Source: Falciphora oryzae (taxonomy: Eukaryota > Ascomycota > Sordariomycetes > Magnaporthales > Magnaporthaceae). Taken from it: a stretch of DNA of 64,000 nt. Positions within the stretch are counted from its first letter, which is position 1. Each line of letters begins with the position of its first letter. Shown piece by piece: positions 46,612 through 56,355 of the stretch. Location of the stretch: contig JNVV01000046.1 in assembly GCA_000733355.1 (NCBI GenBank), forward strand, positions 246,139 through 310,138, written 5' to 3'. Under the pieces are notes generated by a model. That model had not been told where the DNA came from. It saw only the letters and a list, made by a program, of their open reading frames with translations, and did not search any database. Made by a program: the position numbers and the translations under genes.

Positions 46612-46972
46612 GCAACAGGCTCAACAGCAGCAGCAGCGGCCAAATCAGCCACAGAGACAGACTCCGCAGGCGCAAGCCCAGGCGTTTTCAACACCGCGCG
46701 CCCAGGCTGCTCGGCAAAAGGCACAGCCTGTCCCGCCAGCCGCGCATCCTCAGACCCAGATTCTCCCTCCCAAGGCCGTGACGCCTTCTGCCGCCTCGCC
46801 CAAGGCTGCCCAGACCCGTCCAGCGCCGATATCACAGACTCCGGTGCCGATCCCGCGCATCCCGCACACGCCGCAGCCCAAGGCCCCTGCATCTGCCCCG
46901 GCCAGGCCTGCTGCTCCGTCGGTGCCAGCCCAGGTGACGCCAGTCCCAGCGCCAAGCCCGGGCAGCAACTGA
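43869..46972 (+). CDS. BYE1: Bye1-like transcription factor: PHD finger, TFIIS-like domain, SPOC domain
   Basis: Bye1 binds H3K4me3 and RNA polymerase II and modulates elongation in the nucleus. A 7-base first exon (43869-43875, ATG-TCT-G) is joined by a 68-base intron to 43944-46972, giving 1011 residues starting MSAEAEPRR. The PHD finger (about residues 52-105) shows the Cys4-His-Cys3 pattern (CVCG...CDKCTAWQHNVCV...CEVC). A Lys/Ala/Pro-rich linker follows. The TFIIS central-like domain is near 293-434 (QNPAKALQKSITAAMVAL...NIKTNLDLVKRL). The SPOC domain is near 558-711 (VIWRGSLEMPGVATLTV). A polyglutamine tract is near 870-905, followed by a Pro/Ala/Gln-rich tail. The order PHD-TFIIS-SPOC is diagnostic. 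The micro-exon start is easy to miss in gene models. Confidence 0.93.
46551..46639 (+). repeat. CAG/CAA repeat coding a polyglutamine tract
   Basis: About 28 almost continuous Gln codons, mostly CAG with some CAA, inside the BYE1 coding region. The pure CAG part (about 46562-46600) is a candidate for length variation. Confidence 0.95.
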
Positions 46973-47565
46973 TACTGTTATTTTTCTGATTATTGGTTGA
47001 CCAGTCGTTTCGGTTGTGTGTCTTTTTTATATCGGTCAAAACACGGACGCGACGGTTTCTTTTCTACTTTTTCTACTGCTTGAGCTGTCTCGGCTTGGAG
47101 CCAGCCATACCCTTTTCCCTCATGATTATCTTGTTGCGCTCTGCGCATGTGCTGTTTTCTATGCCTATCTAGTAGTAGTCTGTTCTGTGATGGGACACCA
47201 TGAATCGTCAGTATCTCTTTGTTGCATATTGCCGCGCGTGTTGCCGCTTGTGCTCTGATGCTGGGATTGGCTGGACATTGCCCTGCACCACGGCGGTCCC
47301 GGGCCAAGTATGCCGACCAGGGTGCTGCAGGGGCGAACGCGCGGACTGCCGAACTCAAGTCTTGTCCCCCGCCCGCCCTGCCAACGCATTCTGGTTCTCA
47401 GACCGACAAACAATCGAACCGAGCCTCCCACTGCGTTCTACGACCAGCATAGCAGCAAACCCATCGCGAACCGCTTCTCCGTCGCGGAAGCAACGAATCA
47501 ATCGTAAGCAGCAAGCAGCAAGCAGCCCTCTGCCGTCTTGCTTCCTCCGCTGACGTCATGCGCAG
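46973..47565. other. Intergenic region
   Basis: This holds the 3' end of BYE1 and the upstream region of the microprotein gene. A possible 5' UTR intron end (CTGAC then CGCAG) lies just before the ATG at 47566. Nothing else is supported. Confidence 0.45.
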
Positions 47566-47730
47566 ATGCCTTCTCTCGTCAACGCCAACGGCCCCGGCAG
47601 CTCGGCCGCGTCCACCATCTCGAGCATCGTCAAGCCCGCCGAGGCCACGGGCGGCAAGACAAAGTGCTTCGAGTGCGACGGCTACCAGTGCTGCTGCATC
47701 CCGATTCCGTGCACTGTCATGCGCAAGTAG
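47566..47730 (+). CDS. Cysteine-rich microprotein of 54 residues
   Basis: The protein begins MPSLVNANGPGSSAAS and ends KCFECDGYQCCCIPIPCTVM plus two residues, so six Cys fall within 20 residues near the C-terminus. Codon use is strongly GC-ended, like the confirmed genes. The N-terminal half is polar and Ser/Ala-rich. There is no classic signal peptide. The packed Cys stretch could bind metal, be palmitoylated, or insert at a membrane; none is shown. The ATG follows directly after CTGAC...CGCAG, which may be a 5' UTR intron acceptor. I have an impression of similar small proteins in other Sordariomycetes, but cannot confirm it. The gene is convergent with TAPT1-like, 95 bases apart. Confidence 0.65.
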   Translation: MPSLVNANGPGSSAASTISSIVKPAEATGGKTKCFECDGYQCCCIPIPCTVMRK

Positions 47731-47825
47731 GAGGAACGGTGCGCTACGGGAGGGAGGATGACTGGATGAGAGAATAACTGAATACGAATGATATTTGGCT
47801 CTGTTGGCCCTGGTCTGCCCTGATA

Positions 47826-50800
47826 CTACCAGATCCGCTTCGCAACCATCTCGTAGCGGCTGATACGTCCCAAATCCTTCTCGCTCTTCTCGCGCTTGCC
47901 AATGTTCCTGCGCTCCGTGGCCTGCGCTTTTTTCAAGCCCTCCGGGTCGTCCTCGTACAGCTTGGCCCGCCGCTCGTCGCCCACCTCGACCTGGCCGAAG
48001 CCGCCGACGCGCTTGCTGCCCTTCTGGTCAAACACCTCGGGCTCGAGCCGGCCCGCAGCGACGGCCAGCTCGCGGCGCCGCATCGCCGCGTACCGCCCGC
48101 GCGAGTAGCGGAGCAGCGCCATGCCCAGCAGCAGCTTGAGCACCAGCAGCACCAGGAACGCCAGGAAGAAGAAGGTCAGCATGGTGAGCGCCGCGATGGC
48201 GTCGTCCGTCGTCCAGTCGCCCACGAGCCGCTTTGGGGCGCCCGCAAAGTCGGAGCTTGCGGAAAACGTAGACGACGCCGGCGGTGGCGACGACTCGTTG
48301 GCCCCGGCCACGTAGGGAAGGCCGTGGACTGCACGCCCCAGCGCGTTGCGGATCAGCGTGTCGAGCCGGTCCAGCGACGCGGCCATGGCGGGCGACGACG
48401 GGGTGGCCGAGGTCGGGTCGACGGCCAGCGCGGTCTGCGTAGACGGCGGCAGGGGGGCCGGGAGGTGGGTGGCCAGGAACATGTGGTACGTCTGCACCGA
48501 GGCCCGGATGAAGAGGCACGACAGCGGCAGCAGCGGCAACCCCAGGCGGCGTGTCAGCGAGGGAGTGACAAAGACGTTGGTATAGTAATCCTTGCACAGG
48601 ATGTCGAGCACGCGGCTGTAGAAGTTGGGCTTGATGTTGTTGAACTTGTTGATGTAGGCGTGCTTGATCCAGTCGACGACAGTCTCGCTGCCCGTAACGA
48701 TCAGGAACGGCGACAGCACCTCGCCCGACCACAGCCACGCGGGCAGCGCCGTGAAGCTGGCTGGCAGCACCGAAGGGCTATGCAGGGGCACTTTGGCGAA
48801 GGACGGGTCGTCGCTGTCGGGGCCGCCGCCCGAGATGGCGCCTGGGATGGTCCAGAAGCCGACCTCGACGATGTTGCGCATGGCAATGATCAACAGCATC
48901 AGCCACAGCTGGAAACGCTCGACAATGTCGGCGCACGTCAGCTGGAACACGTTCTCCTTCTCGAACCGCTTGAAGACGGCGCTCTTGATCTCGACAAACT
49001 GGTTCGAGATGAGCAGCGTCAGGAGAGCGTTGTTGTACGAGTTGACGGCCACGTTGAGCGTGATGACCTGATAAAAAAGCGTGATGGCGTGGCACGTGTT
49101 GTAGACGAGCGCCAGCAGGAACATGCCGAAGGGCACCAGCACTTTGGACCGGCCCAGGCTGTCGCGCGCGAGCACCTCGGTGCTGAACAGGCACTCGAAG
49201 ATGTCCTGGCCCAGCGACGACAGCAGCCGGTCGCCCACCTCGAGGCCGTTGTAGATGACGTAGAGCTTGATGGCCGACTGCGCCCGGATGAAGTGGTACA
49301 TGCGGCTGGCGTCCAGGCGCATCAACGCCATGCAGCTGAACAGGATCACGAAGCCCTGGAGGATGTCGGCCTTGTGGAACGACGTCAGGCCGGATGGCAT
49401 CGATTTGGTGCGCCGGTGGCCGAACCCGCTCCTGTGGCTGCGGCGCTGGCCGCTCTGGCCCTGTGACCTGGACGCGGTTCGGCGCATGGGAGGGGCCAGG
49501 CCGGGGTTGCTGGTGCTGGCACCCGCGGTGGTGGCTGTGCTGCCGGTGCCGACGTTGGTGCTGCCCAGACGCGGAGTAGCAGACTCGAAACGTATCGACG
49601 GCTCTTCGACGGCTGAGCTGGGCGCGCTGGAGGCGTCACGGGCCCTGCTAGGACTGCGAGACTCCTCGCCCGCCGAGTCCCGCGAAGTCGGCCGCCCCCG
49701 GACTCCCCGCTTCAGCCAGCGGCCCAGGCCGTACCACACGTAGCCGATGGACCAACGCGCCTCCCTAACCACGACGTATCCCCACCACTTGACCAGCACG
49801 CTCAGGGCGATGACGAAGCGCATGGGCAGGATTGTGAAGGTCCAGAGCCAGGCGTCCAGACAGGCGAGGGCGCCGAAAAAGATGGTGCGCTCGAGGAAGG
49901 ACGGGAGCAGCAGGAAGTTCTTGAGACGCTCGAACTTGACGGCGCTGGACTCGTACGGGACGTCGCTCGAGTACGAGTGCTGGATGTACAGCGGGCTCGG
50001 CCGTTGGCCTGCCAGCTCCAGCTGGAGGAACATGGGGACCGACATGGGCGGGAGGGGGAGCGAGGTGACGGGCGATGCTGTCTCGATCGGTGTCTCGGCA
50101 GGCAGCAGCTGAGGCGTCTGGGGCTGACCCTGGGCCGACTGGGACGGTTGCTGATGCTGAGCTTGTCCGTCCAGGGCCAGCGGCGCTGGTATCTGTATGC
50201 CGTTGAGGCGGGGTGTGGGGTGGAACGAGTTTCGACGGCTTCCCGCAGCCGGCTGTGGCTGCTCCTTGTTGGACTTGCGTCTGCTCATCGGCGGCGTCGA
50301 CAGGGTCCGCGGCGAGCCGGTCGGTCTGGCCGAGGCTGGCGCGGAGCCGTTGTGCTTGTCGCTGACGGTCGCCCGGTGGCTGCGTCCGTGGCGGAGCTGG
50401 TCGGTGCTTTCCAGCGGCAGCGAGCCCTGCAGCACGGCGCGGGCCTGGTCGGCGATGGAGGGGCGGGCGGCGGCCTCGATGATGCCGGCAGACAGCGGGT
50501 GGTTGGGCAGGCTGCGGTCGGGGATGGGCGCCACGGGCAGCGAGTCTGGAGACGAGGCCAGCTCGCGCATCTTGCTGGCCGACAGCCTGCGGACGCCGTC
50601 CCTGTCCTTGGTGGCCGACTGGGTCCTTGGCCTGGCGCCCGTGTCAACGCGCAAGTCTTCTGTTCTAGAGCCGCTCGAAGCGGCGGCGTCGCTGTCGGGG
50701 CCGGCGACCGGCGGGCTTTCGTCGATGGCGCAGCTCTCCTTCCCGTCGGCGGCTCGAGCCAAGGGCGTGTCGGGCATGACCGGTGAGCGAGATGCCCAGT

Positions 50801-50984
50801 CGGTCGGGGTGCTCTCGGGCGTTGGGAGCTGTTCTGCATCTTGGAGGCCGTCAATGGCGAGGCCCAGAGGTCTGTCGCCCAAGCCAAGAGGTCTGTTGGG
50901 GAGGGCCTCTGCCTCGGCCGGAGCGTCGTCTGTGTCCATGCCGTCGGTCGGCCGTTCGGGCCGTGATTCGTCGTCAGCCTGCAT
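47826..50984 (-). CDS. TAPT1/Emp65 family ER membrane protein
   Basis: This single-exon protein has 1052 residues. The family (DUF747; yeast Emp65, human TAPT1) works in the ER membrane, in yeast with Slp1 to protect soluble ER proteins from degradation. The first 300 residues are disordered and rich in Ser/Pro/Arg. The family core starts near residue 330 with QHSYSSDVPYESSAVKFERLKNFLLLPSFLERTIFF cut here into its key parts: a D-V-P-Y loop and a first membrane helix. Then come ADILQGFVILFSC, RAQSAIKLYVIYNGLEVGDR and FEKENVFQLTCADIVERFQLW, all characteristic. Several membrane segments follow, and a basic cytosolic tail carries KRVGGFGQVEVGDERRAKLYEDDPEG. It is divergent from the GNAT gene, 308 bases apart. 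Confidence 0.92.
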   Translation of the reverse strand: MQADDESRPERPTDGMDTDDAPAEAEALPNRPLGLGDRPLGLAIDGLQDAEQLPTPESTPTDWASRSPVMPDTPLARAADGKESCAIDESPPVAGPDSDAAASSGSRTEDLRVDTGARPRTQSATKDRDGVRRLSASKMRELASSPDSLPVAPIPDRSLPNHPLSAGIIEAAARPSIADQARAVLQGSLPLESTDQLRHGRSHRATVSDKHNGSAPASARPTGSPRTLSTPPMSRRKSNKEQPQPAAGSRRNSFHPTPRLNGIQIPAPLALDGQAQHQQPSQSAQGQPQTPQLLPAETPIETASPVTSLPLPPMSVPMFLQLELAGQRPSPLYIQHSYSSDVPYESSAVKFERLKNFLLLPSFLERTIFFGALACLDAWLWTFTILPMRFVIALSVLVKWWGYVVVREARWSIGYVWYGLGRWLKRGVRGRPTSRDSAGEESRSPSRARDASSAPSSAVEEPSIRFESATPRLGSTNVGTGSTATTAGASTSNPGLAPPMRRTASRSQGQSGQRRSHRSGFGHRRTKSMPSGLTSFHKADILQGFVILFSCMALMRLDASRMYHFIRAQSAIKLYVIYNGLEVGDRLLSSLGQDIFECLFSTEVLARDSLGRSKVLVPFGMFLLALVYNTCHAITLFYQVITLNVAVNSYNNALLTLLISNQFVEIKSAVFKRFEKENVFQLTCADIVERFQLWLMLLIIAMRNIVEVGFWTIPGAISGGGPDSDDPSFAKVPLHSPSVLPASFTALPAWLWSGEVLSPFLIVTGSETVVDWIKHAYINKFNNIKPNFYSRVLDILCKDYYTNVFVTPSLTRRLGLPLLPLSCLFIRASVQTYHMFLATHLPAPLPPSTQTALAVDPTSATPSSPAMAASLDRLDTLIRNALGRAVHGLPYVAGANESSPPPASSTFSASSDFAGAPKRLVGDWTTDDAIAALTMLTFFFLAFLVLLVLKLLLGMALLRYSRGRYAAMRRRELAVAAGRLEPEVFDQKGSKRVGGFGQVEVGDERRAKLYEDDPEGLKKAQATERRNIGKREKSEKDLGRISRYEMVAKRIW

Positions 50985-51292
50985 GCTGCAGCGCTAGGCC
51001 TCGATCCTCGAATCAAGCCGGTTGGCGAGAAGCATGCTGCGGTCGATTGAGGCTGATGTCTTGCAGGTCGATGTGTCGGCGTGGAAGGATAGCGTGCGAG
51101 TTGGCGATTTGGAAGCTACGTCAGCCGTGCTCAGCGTGCTTTCCCGAAACAGAAGTGGTTCGCGGGGGATGATGGCCGCAGCGAATGCAAACCCACCGAC
51201 CCGCACATGTGATTGCCAGGAGTAATCCGAAAACCATTCATACTACAAATCACCTCAGATGAACATTTGACGCGAGCAGGGCTGAGACCACC

Positions 51293-51868
51293 ATGTCCAA
51301 ACACAGCTTCCAAGTGGCCATCGCTCCGGTCTCGGCGGCATCCATCGAGCCTCTGGTCCAGCACCTGGTCAGTCTGATCAACGACGCCTACACAAAGTCA
51401 GAGGCCGACATCTGGGCCCCCGACGCACGCTTCTGCCGCACCAACGTCGCCGACCTGCAGCACTGCATCCGCACCTCGGAGCTGGTCCTTGCCTGGACCG
51501 CCGGGAAGGACCTGGACGTGTCGACCGTGCTGGGTGCCGTGCGGCTCGAGTGGCGGCCGGCAGAGGCCATCCCCATGATCGCCATGCTGGCCTGCGACCC
51601 GGCTGCCCGCGGTATCGGGCTAGGCACGGCCCTGGTCCGCTTCTGCGAGGACGAGGCGAGGGCCCGGGGCGCGCCCGCCGTCCACATCGACCTGCTGACC
51701 CCGCGCGGCTGGGACCACCCCGAAAAAGTCAAGCTGGCCGCGTGGTACGAGCGGTCCGGCTACGTCGTCGTCCGCCGCGACCAGGTCGAGACGCACTATG
51801 CCGACCTGGCGCCGCTGCTGGCTGGGCCGTCCGATATGAGGGTGTTTGAGAAGAAGTTGCTAGACTAG
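51293..51868 (+). CDS. GNAT-family N-acetyltransferase
   Basis: This single-exon protein of 191 residues is close to the size of the GNAT fold. The acetyl-CoA motif is ACDPAARGIGLGTALVRFCE near residues 98-118, with the R-G-I-G-L-G pyrophosphate loop. The C-terminal KLAAWYERSGYVVVRRDQ is the usual beta5-helix-beta6 part. There is no signal peptide, so it is probably cytosolic. The acceptor substrate cannot be told; small molecules or proteins are equally possible. It ends 90 bases before the convergent secreted repeat protein gene, so their 3' UTRs probably overlap. Confidence 0.9.
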   Translation: MSKHSFQVAIAPVSAASIEPLVQHLVSLINDAYTKSEADIWAPDARFCRTNVADLQHCIRTSELVLAWTAGKDLDVSTVLGAVRLEWRPAEAIPMIAMLACDPAARGIGLGTALVRFCEDEARARGAPAVHIDLLTPRGWDHPEKVKLAAWYERSGYVVVRRDQVETHYADLAPLLAGPSDMRVFEKKLLD

Positions 51869-51958
51869 ACGACTAGACGATACACGAAGCACTCGAAACA
51901 TGAATTAACATTACACGGTCCTCCGTCCCTGGCACGTCGTCCATCTACCCAGCTCCGT

Positions 51959-52780
51959 CTATCCCAGCAGCCCTCCGACATTGCCAATGTTGAAAACCTT
52001 GCCGACGACGGGAATCTCGTCCACACCCCTCGGGACTACGGTTGCCGATGGTGCTCCCCATACCGTCCGCGTGTAAGTGGTGAAGACGGTGCTGACCAAC
52101 GTTGACACGCTGGGGCTGCAGCCAGGGGGAGTGCTGTCCGGGGGCAGCGTCGTGACTGGGTCGCCGCGGCTGTTGTAGCAGGTCCTCCGGTGGCAGTAGT
52201 GGCCCTTGGGCTTGGTCACGATGGGAGGCGCAGTGGTCTGTCCGGGGGTGGTTGGGGTGGTTGTGGTGGTCTGGGTGACGCCATCTCCGGGTATAGTCCT
52301 GGTCTCGGTGGTTGTTCCGCCGCCGGGCAAGGTTCTGGTCTCGGTGATCGTGGCACCGCCGGGCAGAGTCTTGGTCTCGGTGACTGCCCCTCCGCCGGGC
52401 AAGGTCCTGGTCTCGGTGACTGTCTCACCGCCTGGCAACGTCTTGGTCTCGGTGATAGTGCTCCCGCCGGGCAGAGTCTTGGTCTCAGTGACAGCACCCC
52501 CAGGCACCGTCTTGGTCTCGGTGACTGTCCCGCCCACATTTGTGGTCACCGTGGTCACAGGCTGGACGGGCCGCTCCCGGTCGGTGATGGTGACGAATAC
52601 GGTAGAGGCAGGCACCGTGTGAGTGTGCGTGATGGTAGCCGGAGCTGTATCCGGGCCAGGGCAGGCGCAGGTGTTGGTGGCCTTGTTCCACCAGCCCATT
52701 CCGAAGGACTCGCGAGGCCGGGGCTGGGCGGCCGAAACACAGCCGAGGACGGCAGCAAGGCCAAAGAGGAAGGTCCGCAT
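51959..52780 (-). CDS. Secreted Thr-rich protein with TETKTLPGG repeats
   Basis: This single-exon protein has 273 residues. A signal peptide (MRTFLFGLAAVLGCVSA) is followed by a short region with two Cys (NTCACPG), then seven tandem 12-residue units of the type T-E-T-K/R-T-L-P-G-G-x-x-V/I. Afterwards comes a Thr-rich stretch, a four-Cys region (HYCHRRTCYNSRG and PPGCS), and a hydrophobic Gly-rich end. High Thr content suggests O-glycosylation and a cell wall or adhesin-like role, but no GPI signal is clear. The repeat is visible in DNA as a 36-base period. No known family is recognised. A TATA-like element lies about 125 bases upstream. Confidence 0.8.
   Translation of the reverse strand: MRTFLFGLAAVLGCVSAAQPRPRESFGMGWWNKATNTCACPGPDTAPATITHTHTVPASTVFVTITDRERPVQPVTTVTTNVGGTVTETKTVPGGAVTETKTLPGGSTITETKTLPGGETVTETRTLPGGGAVTETKTLPGGATITETRTLPGGGTTTETRTIPGDGVTQTTTTTPTTPGQTTAPPIVTKPKGHYCHRRTCYNSRGDPVTTLPPDSTPPGCSPSVSTLVSTVFTTYTRTVWGAPSATVVPRGVDEIPVVGKVFNIGNVGGLLG
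52290..52540 (-). repeat. 36-base tandem repeat coding the TETKTLPGG units
   Basis: Seven in-frame units with a period of 36 bases (one of 33). The copies vary at a few positions, which is typical of recently expanded secreted-protein repeats. Confidence 0.85.
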
Positions 52781-53440
52781 GATGCTGATGGAGCTGATGG
52801 AGGTGGTGATGGAGCTGCCGACGGGGGTGCTGCTGTAAGAGATGGTTTGTGTATGGGTAGAAGCGTGGCTGTTATGTCTGGACGGCGACGGCGCCGGGGG
52901 TCCTATATATCGAATTCTGAGCTCTCTGGGCTTCCAGAGAGTAGACGTGCGGAGGGTAGGACTTCAGCCTCTGGACTCGTGCTCAGGACTCTAGGGAGCG
53001 AGGGAGCCGTGATATATTGGTACAGAGTCATATCCCCAGGGACAGACATTGGAGCCATGCTGTTGTACCCCTATGCCAACCCAGGGCGCTGGAACTGAAA
53101 TAGTCAGCATCCAGCGGCGCATCCATGCATCGATAAGACATGTCGTTCGCGAGAGGGAGCTATCAGGTGGCAGGGCCATCCCAGGAGGGAGTCGATACCC
53201 ACTAGTGGAGATGGCATGTGGGGCGGCTAAAGGCCCCGCCTAGCACGCGTCGCCAGGGAGCCGCAGCCGCACGGGTCCAGGGAAATTATGATGGAATGAA
53301 CCGACCATGATTGTCTTGCCGTCGCCCCTGACAGACACCACTACGCTCCCGCGCCGTACTCGATCCGCATGAATCCCTCTCGATAGTCTCCCCGAGGAGA
53401 CAGCCGCCGATCCCTACGCCCGAACGCGACCGACACGGAG
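52781..53440. other. Shared upstream region of the repeat protein and LAMTOR1-like genes
   Basis: This 660-base region separates divergent genes. Apart from the TATA-like element no feature is supported. Confidence 0.5.
52903..52910 (-). promoter_or_regulatory. TATA-like element of the secreted repeat protein gene
   Basis: ATATATAG on the minus strand lies about 125 bases upstream of the ATG at 52780. Confidence 0.45.
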
Positions 53441-54098
53441 ATGGGCGTCTGCAGCTCCTGCCTCGGCGGGGGCAGGCAGCGCGAAGAATACGACGAGGTA
53501 GGCGGGCTGGCTGCGACTGGATGCTGAGTTCTGGATGTGTTGTGGCTTCTGCTAACGGCTCGCAGCAGGAGGACGAGTCGCGACTGCTCTTCGACGACCC
53601 CAACGGCCTCCACTATGGCAGCTTCGGCCAGCAGCAGATGGCGGGCCAGGACGACCAGCTCGAGGCGCAGCGCGAGATTGAGGCCCTGCAGCGCGTGGTG
53701 GCCCGGACGTCCGAGTATGTGTTCGGGGGAGGAAGGAGGCGTGATCGGAAGACAACGAGGCCGCGAACAGAAAACGCTAACAGGAACGCTGCCACAGCAA
53801 CATGGTCGACATCTTCGAGATCGCGCCACAGGACGAGGCGGCGGCCACCGCGCAGTACGCCTTCCCCGGCCAGGACGCCAGGCTGGCGCGGTACCAGAAC
53901 CTGCTGTCCAAGCTGTCGGCCGGGGATGAGGCCAGCGTGAGCAGCACGGCCAGCACAAAGGTCGACTGGGTGCCGTGGGACGAGGATAATATCGAGCTGC
54001 AGCTCGGCGCCGCCCACGTCGTCACCGTGACGGCCCCCCCGAAGATCGAGGCCGCCCCGCTCGTGGGTACTTTCGCCGACGCCGTGGCCGAGCGATGA
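53441..54098 (+). CDS. LAMTOR1/Ego1-like vacuole-membrane anchor of TORC1 signalling
   Basis: The family tethers the Ragulator/EGO complex and Rag GTPases to the lysosome or vacuole, where amino acids activate TORC1. Exons are 53441-53497, 53566-53714 and 53798-54098; the joined protein has 168 residues. It starts MGVCSSCLGGG: Gly2 suits N-myristoylation and Cys4 and Cys7 suit palmitoylation, the usual lipid anchor. The segment LLFDDPNG and the helix ALQRVVARTSDNMVDIFEI (a codon split by intron 2) match the LAMTOR1 core. The C-terminal half is less conserved. The first intron acceptor could also lie three bases later, dropping one Gln. Confidence 0.85.
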
Positions 54099-56022
54099 TG
54101 CTGTGCCGATGAGCTGTCTGTCTACGCAGCAGGCTGTTTACGCATTAAACACCCGTGACCGCAACACCCATGGCCGCGACGCCCGTGGCAGCAACTGGCA
54201 GCCGCCCCAATTATGTCCCGACACGATCCGCCACGACCCGAGTTCGGCACCGAGGCCGCACCGGTCCGGCAGGCGCCCTCAGCCACATGACCAACGACCG
54301 GCGCCCGATGCCGGCTCCATTTTATTTTCTTTCTTTTTTTTTTTTTTTTTTCCCTCTCCCAGGAACTTCCCTGCCGAACCGCCCGTTGCCGAATCTTGTC
54401 GGTTCGGCATTCGACCCAGGCCCGCCTCGCCTGGGGCCATGCGTCACGTCACACCACCGGCAGACGTGGCACGACCAGGTCCTGCTCTGCCTTTCCACTC
54501 CTCCTCTTTTCTTGGCCTGCATTGCTACGTCCGATGTGGGGTGCGGGGTGTTGGGCCTGAATTTGCTGGGACGGGGGCGGTTGTCACATGATGCGGGTGT
54601 CGAGTGCCCAACGCTGTCGGGTTGACACGCATTGCGTCTGTTGAATGGTGTTTGCTACATTATGTATAATACTGGCGTTGCTTTTGCGCCTCTCGTCTTG
54701 GACGGTTTCCTTTGTTGAATAGATAATACTAGTTGTGGCAGAGGCATCAATGGCAGCATATGTGAGTTCGGGGCCGTCTTTCTCTCGCTCCCTCCCCATT
54801 TGCCTCCACAGGGCATTTCTCTGCGCTTATGGCTGTCCTTGACCCTTCTGTGTATTCCCTCCATGCCCTGCCCCATAGACAAGGGTAAAAGTTTGCACAG
54901 ACTCGCATTTTCTTCCGATTTCGGTCCTGTGCGGGCCTGGCCAGGGGTACGATTCACTGCGGGCGGCCGAGGAACCGTTTACCGTATTTTCTCGTCCGGA
55001 CGCTTGCATCAAGAGACCATCACCCGCCGGCCAGCGACGGCCTTTTGCTGCTGTGTGCTCGCGGTCGGCCGGATTGTTGGCGGTGCAGGGGGGAAGGGCC
55101 GAGCAACGGTCGGGAACCGGGCTCAGGGGTGTTGCCTGCCGGGCGTCGCCGCTGCTCGGGGCTTTACGAGATTTCCTTCGGCGGTGTGCCGTGGGATTCG
55201 GAAACCTCCCGCACCGCCCCCAGACTGGCTTCAAGCAGCGTTCGGGGCCTATGTCGAAGTTCTGGCCCAGACGAAGCTATGCTGAAGCCCCATCCTGCCA
55301 ATCGGCCAAGCGTCGACAGCACGCTGTTCCCTGCTCCCGTGCCTCCCAGCCGCATGTCATCATCTTGGGTCGGATCTCGGCTGCTCTGCGCCTAAAGTCG
55401 ATGGCCCTAGAGGGGAAGACAGGGGAGTGAGGGGCCAAATTAGATGCCGCGGGACTGGGGGCTTCGGTTGCTTGCCCTAGAAAGCGCCAGGGGTTTTCAC
55501 GAGGCCAGTGTCGTTCGTCTGTGGTCTACCTGCGAGACGCCAATTCCCATTTTCCCTTTCTCCAGCTGATGGTACTCGATACATTGTGCAGCCATGGTCA
55601 GCCCCGCCGTCGGATCACAGCGCCCATCACGGTGGCCGCCCTCCTTGGCCAGCCTCTGCATCGATCCACACGCTGCAAGGTCCACACGAGATATCCAAAA
55701 TGTATTGGTGGTGCAGGCCTGGGACCGCACCGCAAGGAGAGGCATGACGACATGAATCACAAAGGAGAAAAGGCAGAAAGGACGGTAAACAGGAATGTAG
55801 AAGGGAAGAAAAGCAAGCCCATGATACCCGGTCCCCCGCTATTACGCCGACGCCGTCACCCACCGCACCCATTAGCTCCCTTTTTCGTTCGAAGTCCTCG
55901 CATGCTGCTTCCTGTAGTCCCATGCTGGCTCTCCCACGCCTGCTGGTCTGTAGTCGATGCCTGTCCCTGCCAACCCGGCACAGCTCGTCCGCCTTGTCTG
56001 CTTGCCCATGCCCCGCACCCCA
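54099..56022. other. Intergenic region (about 1.9 kb)
   Basis: No gene is supported. It contains a T18 run at 54334-54351. Open frames at 54800-55430 have no family feature. Confidence 0.45.
54334..54351 (+). repeat. Poly-T run
   Basis: Eighteen T in a row in intergenic DNA after a TTTATTTTCTTTC stretch. Confidence 0.95.
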
Positions 56023-56355
56023 CTACGACAGCATCCTTTCCCTGGCCTGGTGCTCTAAGTAGATGCCGTTCATCTGCTGACTTATGTCGTACATGTCCTG
56101 CTGCGTCTTCTCGATGGTGGCGGGGCGGCCGCCCTCGCGCGACCAGCGCTCAATGTCGGCGGCCATCTTGTTGTACCGGCGCTGCTTCTTGTCCATCTGG
56201 TCGCAGAGGCGGCAGGTCGTCGCCTGGTGGAAGGTCTCGTACACGAGCTTGAGCCCGCACGTCTCGCCCGTCCGGTACTCCTTGGTGCACTGCTGGCGGA
56301 AGTTTCCCCACTTCCAGTAGCCGCACGCCCACTTGGTCTGGTCAAAGTAGCACAT
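56023..56355 (-). CDS. Small conserved-looking Cys/Trp-rich fungal protein
   Basis: From the ATG at 56355 the protein has 110 residues. It begins MCYFDQTKWACGYWKWGNFR, followed by QQCTKEYRTGETCGLKLVYET and TTCRLCDQMDKKQRRYNK. Paired Cys (C..C) and Trp suggest a small metal-binding or folded module. The C-terminus is a charged helix. From memory this pattern recurs in small ascomycete proteins without assigned function. An AG acceptor (GGCCCAG, bases 56374-56380 on this strand) lies just upstream, so a 5' exon may exist. Reading straight through adds up to 52 residues, but those look like intron. The upstream exon, if any, is probably untranslated because phase-0 joining meets a stop. Confidence 0.7.
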   Translation of the reverse strand: MCYFDQTKWACGYWKWGNFRQQCTKEYRTGETCGLKLVYETFHQATTCRLCDQMDKKQRRYNKMAADIERWSREGGRPATIEKTQQDMYDISQQMNGIYLEHQARERMLS

